Source: Curtobacterium sp. UNCCL20
Lineage (GTDB): Bacteria; Actinomycetota; Actinomycetes; Actinomycetales; Microbacteriaceae
Assembly (NCBI RefSeq): GCF_900101675.1
Contig: NZ_FNKG01000001.1
Span: 851,378 to 915,377, forward strand
DNA: 64,000 nt
Direction of reading: 5' to 3'
Shown here: positions 59,847 through 64,000 of the stretch, one piece after another
Layout of the letters: each line of letters opens with the position of its first letter
Numbering within the stretch: the first letter of the stretch is position 1
Notes under the pieces: model-generated
Database searches by the model: none
Told to the model about the DNA's origin: nothing
The model's input: the letters and a program-made list of their open reading frames with translations, nothing else
Made by a program: the position numbers and the translations under genes

Positions 59847-61355
59847 TCAACGCGGCCGGGGCCCCCTCGGCACCGAGCCGTTGCCCGGGTCGTACCCGGT
59901 GTCGCGGATGACCGGGATCGCGGTGGTGTCGTTGTGCACCGAGTGCACGACGACCCGCCGCGACCGGCGCAGTGCACGCCGGGCGCCGGGCGTCGCGACG
60001 AGCCCGCCGAGGACGAGTCCCGCGCCGATCCCGAGCGCGACGGACACCGCAGCGACGAAGTCGAGTGCCGCGCTGGACGATCCCGACATGAAGTTGAGCA
60101 GGGCGTTCGACACGGCGACACCCGGCAGGAGTGCACCGCAGAACGCCGGCACCGCGATCGCCGCGACCGCCGTCCGCATCCGGGCGGCAGCGATCGTGGA
60201 CAGCACGCCGAGCAGCACCGCCGCCAGGAACGTCGCGCCGAGGAGCGGCAGACCGAGCTCGCGGAGGGATCGGAGCGCAGCGGCCGCGGCGACGGAGAAC
60301 ACCACCGCGACCGGGATCACCCGCGCACTGGCCTGCTGCACGAAGCAGTTCGCCGCCGCCGACACCACGGTGAGTGCCAGGGACGCCCACAGCGGCAGGA
60401 CCTGCGTCACGATGCCGGACGGGTCGACCTCGATGTGCAGCCACTTCGTCACGGCGATGCCCGCGGGCACCCCCACGACGATCGCGGCGATGACCAGCCC
60501 GATGTAGAACGCCCGCGCGACGGCCATCGCCCGGAACCCGGAGATCGCGTCCTGCGCCCAGGTCACGAGGGACGGGTGCGGCAGGAGGAGCACGACGAGC
60601 GCGGCCACCATCGTCGCCGCCTGTCCCGGGTGCAGCACGCCCGCCCAGATCGCCACACTGCCGATCGCCGAGGCCACGGCCGCCTGCGCCCCGGACACGA
60701 AGAACTGCGGGAAGCCCCGGCCGGTCAGCCAGCGGCCGGACAGGATGATCCCGAGCATGAGGACGAACGCTCCGAGCCCGGCACGCCACCCACCGCCGGC
60801 CTGCATCGAGATCGAGGTGCCGAGGATCGACAGGCCCACGTCCGCCAGCCACGTCGGCCACCGCGGCGGCATCCGGAGCACCGCGACGAGGGCACTGACG
60901 GCCGAGGTCATGTCGCGCTCGTCGTGGACGAGGTCGTCGACGATCTGGTTCGCGCGCGCCAGCCGGTCGAGGTCGGAGCCGTCCGACTGCACGGTCCGGA
61001 CCTTCACGAGCGGCGGGGTGTCCGAAGGGGCGTACTGGATCGTCACCGAACTGCCGGAGAAGTCGAGGTCGAGCGGTGCGAGGTTCCACTTCGTCGAGAC
61101 GGCGACCACGGCGGTCTCCACGCTGCGGGTGTCGGCACCCGAGGCGAGCATCACCTCGGCGAGGTCGAGGCAGAAGTCGACGATCTGCACGGGCGAGTAC
61201 TGCTCGCGGGGACGGGTGTCCGGCGAGACGTCCTCGTAGATCGTGCCGCGCAACCGAGCGCGGGCATCGCGGATGTCGTGCTGCGCGAGGCTGCGGACGC
61301 GGGGCCGTGGAGGGCGCCCCGGTCGAGGCGCGCCGGGGACGAACTGCTCGGCCAT
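59847..61355 (-). CDS. Threonine/serine exporter-family protein (ThrE-like)
   Basis: A 502-residue membrane protein. The N-terminal soluble part (about 50-150, SPVQIVDFCLDLAEVMLASGADTRSVETAVVAVSTKWNL) is the ThrE N-terminal domain and the first of about ten membrane segments starts near 165. A second ThrE_2-like domain occupies the C-terminal part (FCGALLPGVAVSNALLNFMSGSS, then ALGIGAGLVLGGLVATP). Corynebacterium ThrE exports threonine and serine; the substrate here is inferred. The gene is monocistronic. Confidence 0.87.
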   Translation of the reverse strand: MAEQFVPGAPRPGRPPRPRVRSLAQHDIRDARARLRGTIYEDVSPDTRPREQYSPVQIVDFCLDLAEVMLASGADTRSVETAVVAVSTKWNLAPLDLDFSGSSVTIQYAPSDTPPLVKVRTVQSDGSDLDRLARANQIVDDLVHDERDMTSAVSALVAVLRMPPRWPTWLADVGLSILGTSISMQAGGGWRAGLGAFVLMLGIILSGRWLTGRGFPQFFVSGAQAAVASAIGSVAIWAGVLHPGQAATMVAALVVLLLPHPSLVTWAQDAISGFRAMAVARAFYIGLVIAAIVVGVPAGIAVTKWLHIEVDPSGIVTQVLPLWASLALTVVSAAANCFVQQASARVIPVAVVFSVAAAAALRSLRELGLPLLGATFLAAVLLGVLSTIAAARMRTAVAAIAVPAFCGALLPGVAVSNALLNFMSGSSSAALDFVAAVSVALGIGAGLVLGGLVATPGARRALRRSRRVVVHSVHNDTTAIPVIRDTGYDPGNGSVPRGPRPR

Positions 61356-61437
61356 CCCGCCATGGTGCCAGTCGCGGACGCGCGAGTCCGGACGTCTGCT
61401 GGACGCCGCGGTTCCCGTGCGGGGCGCTTCCGGCGCG

Positions 61438-61560
61438 TCAGTCGCGGCGCCGGACGCTGAGCCGACCGAGCGCGAAGGCCGCTGCCACGGCGCCTACCAG
61501 CACGAGGACCGGTCCGACGGTCAGCTGCCAGGGTCGCGACCCCGCGATGAAGGCGTCCAC
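61438..61560 (-). CDS. Small single-pass membrane protein (40 residues), tentative
   Basis: From GTG 61560 the peptide is VDAFIAGSRPWQLTVGPVLVLVGAVAAAFALGRLSVRRRD, read as a short start, one membrane helix (about 14-33) and a basic end. In-frame codons upstream come from the palindrome repeat and are unlikely to be translated. No strong ribosome binding site was seen. The clean helix plus positive tail looks like a genuine small membrane protein, but no family is recognised. Confidence 0.4.
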   Translation of the reverse strand: MDAFIAGSRPWQLTVGPVLVLVGAVAAAFALGRLSVRRRD

Positions 61561-61587
61561 GGCACCAGGGTGAGGGGATGACGGACG

Positions 61588-61619
61588 GGAGGCGCGGTGC
61601 CAGCTGGCACCGCGCCTCC
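61588..61619. repeat. Long palindrome, copy 10 (mixed flanks)
   Basis: A perfect 32-bp palindrome with arms GGAGGCGCGGTGCCAG (61588-61603) and complement (61604-61619). The left flank is ACGGACG and the right flank AGGCCGCC, so the two ends match different subtypes and do not pair beyond the core. It is downstream of the osmC-like gene on the minus strand. Confidence 0.85.
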
Positions 61620-61656
61620 AGGCCGCCACCGGGTGGCGGCTCCTGCTGTCGGTGCG

Positions 61657-62097
61657 CTACTGCTCGAACGTCGCGTGCAGCGTGATGTCGACCCCGGTCA
61701 GTGCCTTGCTGACGGGGCAGGTCGCCTTCGCGTCCTCGGCGGCCTTCAGGAAGGTCGCCTCGTCGATGCCGGCGACCTCGCCGTTGACGGTGAGGACGAT
61801 GCCGGTGAGCTTGAACCCGCCAGCGCTGTCCGGGCCGAGCGAGACGTCCGCCTTGACGTCGAGGGCCTCGACCGTGCCGCCGGCTTCGCCGAGGACCGCG
61901 GAGAACTGCATGGCGTAGCAGGCGGAGTGTGCTGCGGCGATGAGCTCCTCGGGGCTGGTGGTGCCGCCGGCGTCGTCGGCTGCGCGCTTCGGGAACGAGA
62001 CGTCGTAGGTGCCGACCTTCGAGCTGGAGAGCTCGACCTGGCCGGTGCCGTCCTCCAGGCCGCCGTTCCAGGCGGTGCGTGCGGTGCGCGTGGGCAT
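61657..62097 (-). CDS. OsmC-family peroxidase
   Basis: A 146-residue organic hydroperoxide reductase of the OsmC branch. Both redox cysteines are present: Cys60 in AAHSACYAMQFS and Cys127 in KATCPVSKAL. The N-terminal WNGGLEDGTG and central TSPEELIAAAHSACYAM are typical of OsmC. It protects against organic peroxides and osmotic stress in the cytoplasm. A perfect 18-bp palindrome lies 56 bp upstream of its start. Confidence 0.93.
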   Translation of the reverse strand: MPTRTARTAWNGGLEDGTGQVELSSSKVGTYDVSFPKRAADDAGGTTSPEELIAAAHSACYAMQFSAVLGEAGGTVEALDVKADVSLGPDSAGGFKLTGIVLTVNGEVAGIDEATFLKAAEDAKATCPVSKALTGVDITLHATFEQ

Positions 62098-62152
62098 GGC
62101 CGCTCCTTTCGTGTGGGGATGGTCTCCGTGCGGAGACGACTCCGAGTCAAGT

Positions 62153-62170
62153 CGAGAACGATCGTTCTCG
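62153..62170. promoter_or_regulatory. 18-bp palindrome upstream of the OsmC gene
   Basis: CGAGAACGATCGTTCTCG is perfectly symmetrical. It contains GAAC-N4-GTTC, the core of actinobacterial LexA boxes, and also fits TetR-type sites (AGAACG..CGTTCT). It is 56 bp from the osmC-like start, which is compatible with control of that gene. Confidence 0.6.
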
Positions 62171-62310
62171 CAACCCGCTCACGGCGAAGACGCAGGTCTG
62201 CTCCACGATCGGGCGCATGGGGGACAGATGAGCGTGCCGGGAGCGCGTGCTCGTGCACTGGACGGCGGGTCCCGGCCGAGCAGTCGACAGGCGGGCGACC
62301 GACGGAAGAA

Positions 62311-62339
62311 CAACAGGTGTTGCTCTAGGCAACAGGTGT
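62311..62339 (+). promoter_or_regulatory. Operator candidate before the alcohol dehydrogenase gene
   Basis: CAACAGGTGT occurs twice (62311-62320 and 62330-62339) at 19-bp spacing. The pair encloses the dyad TGTTGC-TCTAG-GCAACA (62318-62334). The dyad lies 34 bp upstream of the ATG at 62368, in the expected promoter zone. Confidence 0.6.
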
Positions 62340-62367
62340 AGCGTGCTGGTGATCGAAGGAGAGACCC

Positions 62368-63411
62368 ATGCGCGCCGTCGTGTTCGAACAGTTCCAGACC
62401 TTCCCCTCCCTGACGGAGGTCCCGAAGCCCACTCCCGGGCCGGGGGAGGTGCTCCTCAAGGTCGCCGGTGCCGGTGCGTGCCACTCCGACGTCGCCGTCT
62501 ACCGCGAGTTCACCGAGGGAGCTCCTGGCGCGCAGCGACCCCCGTTCGTGCTCGGCCACGAGAACTCCGGCTGGGTGGAAGCGGTCGGCGAGGGTGTCGA
62601 CGGCTTCACCGAGGGTGACGCGTACCTCGTCTACGGCCCGGTCGGCTGCGGCCACTGCTCGTACTGCTCCAAGGGGCAGGACACCTACTGCGAGAACGCC
62701 GCCACGAACCCGTACATGGGCATCGGTCTCGGACGCGACGGCGGCATGGCCGAGTACGTCGCCGTCCCCGCACGCAACCTCGTGCCGCTCGGCGACGCCG
62801 ACCCGGTCGCCGCCGCGCCGCTCAGCGACGCCGCGCTCACGCCGTACCACGCGATCAAGAACTCCCTGCCGAACCTGGCCGGGGGCGGCAAGTACGCCCT
62901 CGTCGTGGGCCTCGGCGGTCTCGGGCAGATCGCCGTCCAGATCCTCACCGCGCTGACCGGTGCCACCGTCATCGCGACGGACATGAAGCAGGACGCCATG
63001 GACCGCGCTGCCGCCCGCGGTGCGATCACCGTTCCCGGCGGCCCCGACCAGGTCGCGGCGATCCGCGAGATCACCGGCGGCAAGGGCGTGGACGCGGCGT
63101 TCGACTTCGTCGGTGCGACCCCCACCATCAGGACGGCCCAGGCCTCGATGGCTGTCGGCGGCCGCTTCACCGTCGTCGGGATCGCCGGCGGCACCACCGA
63201 GTGGAACTTCTTCTCGACGCCGTACGAGTCGACGATCACGAACACGTACTGGGGCACGATCGAGGACCTGCACGAGGTCGTCGCCATGTACCGGGCGGGG
63301 CAGATCGTCCCCGACGTCGAGCGGTACTCGCTCGACGATGCGCTCGAGGCGTACCGGAAGCTCGAGGCCGGCGAACTGTCCGGACGCGCAGTGGTGGTCC
63401 CGACCGCCTGA
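62368..63411 (+). CDS. Zinc-dependent alcohol dehydrogenase
   Basis: A 347-residue medium-chain dehydrogenase that interconverts alcohols and aldehydes or ketones with NAD. The catalytic-zinc residues are Cys38, His64 and Glu65 (GHENSG). The structural zinc site is GCGHCSYCSKGQDTYC with Cys94, 97, 100 and 108. The nucleotide loop is VVGLGGLGQIAVQIL near 174-188, followed by the Asp of ATDMKQ, which indicates NAD preference. It resembles Rhodococcus-type secondary alcohol dehydrogenases. GAAGGAGAG precedes the ATG. Confidence 0.93.
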   Translation: MRAVVFEQFQTFPSLTEVPKPTPGPGEVLLKVAGAGACHSDVAVYREFTEGAPGAQRPPFVLGHENSGWVEAVGEGVDGFTEGDAYLVYGPVGCGHCSYCSKGQDTYCENAATNPYMGIGLGRDGGMAEYVAVPARNLVPLGDADPVAAAPLSDAALTPYHAIKNSLPNLAGGGKYALVVGLGGLGQIAVQILTALTGATVIATDMKQDAMDRAAARGAITVPGGPDQVAAIREITGGKGVDAAFDFVGATPTIRTAQASMAVGGRFTVVGIAGGTTEWNFFSTPYESTITNTYWGTIEDLHEVVAMYRAGQIVPDVERYSLDDALEAYRKLEAGELSGRAVVVPTA

Positions 63412-63501
63412 GATCGGTTCGGTAGCGGTCGCTTCCCGTCCGGGTCCCTCGGCGGTACAGTGACGCAACGGGCCCGTCGGGGCACCGGGCAGGAGGGGAC
63501 C

Positions 63502-63858
63502 ATGGCCGGGAACGCGGACTACACCGAGGCCGTCGCACGACCGCGGAACGCGGGTGGCGCCGACAGCGCGGTGACGATGGGGATCCCCTACGACGCGCCG
63601 GAGCGGGGCGCCGGTGCATCCGACGCGGGATCGCTCACGACCCTCGGGCTCGTGTGGCGGATCGTCGCGTCGCTCGTGCTCGCAGCGCTCGGCGTCAACG
63701 CGGTCGTGCAGATCGTCCGGATCATGGTGCAGCCCGAGCCCCTGTGGGTCGCCGCGCTCGGCATGGCGGTCCTCGCGATCGTGACGCTCGCGTACCCGAT
63801 CGTCAACGTGGTCCGCTGGGTGCGGGCCACGCGCCGCCGTCAGCGACCGGCCGCGTAA
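63502..63858 (+). CDS. Small membrane protein of unknown function
   Basis: A 118-residue protein. A polar 45-residue N-terminus is followed by two membrane helices (about 49-72, LVWRIVASLVLAALGVNAVVQIV, and 79-104, LWVAALGMAVLAIVTLAYPIVNVV) and a basic end RATRRRQRPAA, placing both ends in the cytoplasm. AGGAGGGG lies just before ATG 63502. I recognise no family. Its 3' end overlaps the convergent gamma-glutamyltransferase gene by 19 nt. Confidence 0.75.
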   Translation: MAGNADYTEAVARPRNAGGADSAVTMGIPYDAPERGAGASDAGSLTTLGLVWRIVASLVLAALGVNAVVQIVRIMVQPEPLWVAALGMAVLAIVTLAYPIVNVVRWVRATRRRQRPAA

Positions 63859-64000
63859 CCCTGCGCGCCGCGGGAGTTCGCGGCGGCGCCGAGCACCCCG
63901 GTGTCCGGGTCGCGCGTCACGCACGACAGGCGCCCGAGTGACCACTCGCCGGCGCGGGTGACCACGTGACCGCGGGCCTCGAGTCCGGCGATCACGTCGT
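63840..64000 (-). CDS. Gamma-glutamyltransferase (C-terminal end only)
   Basis: The last 52 codons are in the window, with stop TCA at 63840-63842 (plus strand). The residues include DVIAGLEARGHVVTRAGEWS, then LGRLSCVTRDPDTGVLGAAANSRGAQGYAAGR. The ending D-P-x-x-G-x-L-x-A-A-x-x-x-R-x-x-Q-G-Y-A-x-G-R is the standard C-terminus of gamma-glutamyltranspeptidase (Ntn hydrolase acting on glutathione and gamma-glutamyl compounds). The gene continues beyond position 64000. Confidence 0.88.
   Translation of the reverse strand, partial: DVIAGLEARGHVVTRAGEWSLGRLSCVTRDPDTGVLGAAANSRGAQGYAAGR

Overview
The window is very GC-rich (about 70% or more by eye), with dense short-spaced genes, many GTG starts, 4-nt ATGA/GTGA overlaps and typical actinobacterial families (Rpf, two LCP proteins, SoxR, a ThrE-like exporter, MmyB-like regulators). 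It looks like a chromosome segment of a Microbacteriaceae actinobacterium, Curtobacterium-like by overall protein character; the genus is an inference. No rRNA, tRNA, CRISPR array, IS element or phage gene was found.

Layout. 1-3.7 kb: the end of an oligopeptide/opine-type ABC importer operon (permease tail, permease, fused double ATPase) overlapping a ROK sugar kinase. 3.7-5.3 kb: a hipBA toxin-antitoxin module behind three evenly spaced operators. 5.4-20.6 kb: housekeeping and stress genes (DUF4383, SDRs, two MmyB-like regulators, pyroglutamyl peptidase, two MFS exporters, pyruvate oxidase, PAP2, MarR, SoxR with a small protein, a degenerate aldo/keto reductase). 20.6-21.8 kb: an accessory AAA ATPase whose start is disturbed. 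21.9-28.3 kb: a complete mrpA(B)CDEFG Na+/H+ antiporter operon.

29.8-40.5 kb is the most distinctive part. An operon (gmhA, gmhB, hddA, hddC) encodes the four steps from sedoheptulose 7-phosphate to GDP-D-glycero-alpha-D-manno-heptose. It is followed by an Rmd-like GDP-sugar reductase, three glycosyltransferases, two SDRs, an SMP-30 lactonase and an FCD GntR regulator. This suggests a GDP-heptose-derived surface glycan plus related sugar oxidation. rlmC, rpf and an LCP ligase follow.

43.8-64 kb: a MarR/MMPL exporter pair, GntR, an IclR/FAD-oxidoreductase/MHS-symporter catabolic locus, a second LCP, a TetR/ECF-sigma pair sharing one palindrome, stress proteins (SDR, DUF2795, OsmC), a ThrE-like exporter, an alcohol dehydrogenase and the 3' end of a gamma-glutamyltransferase gene.

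Two global patterns stand out. A family of ten long GC-rich palindromes sits at gene 3' ends and behaves like a genus-type terminator or repeat. Many divergent regulator/target pairs have clearly visible operators between them.
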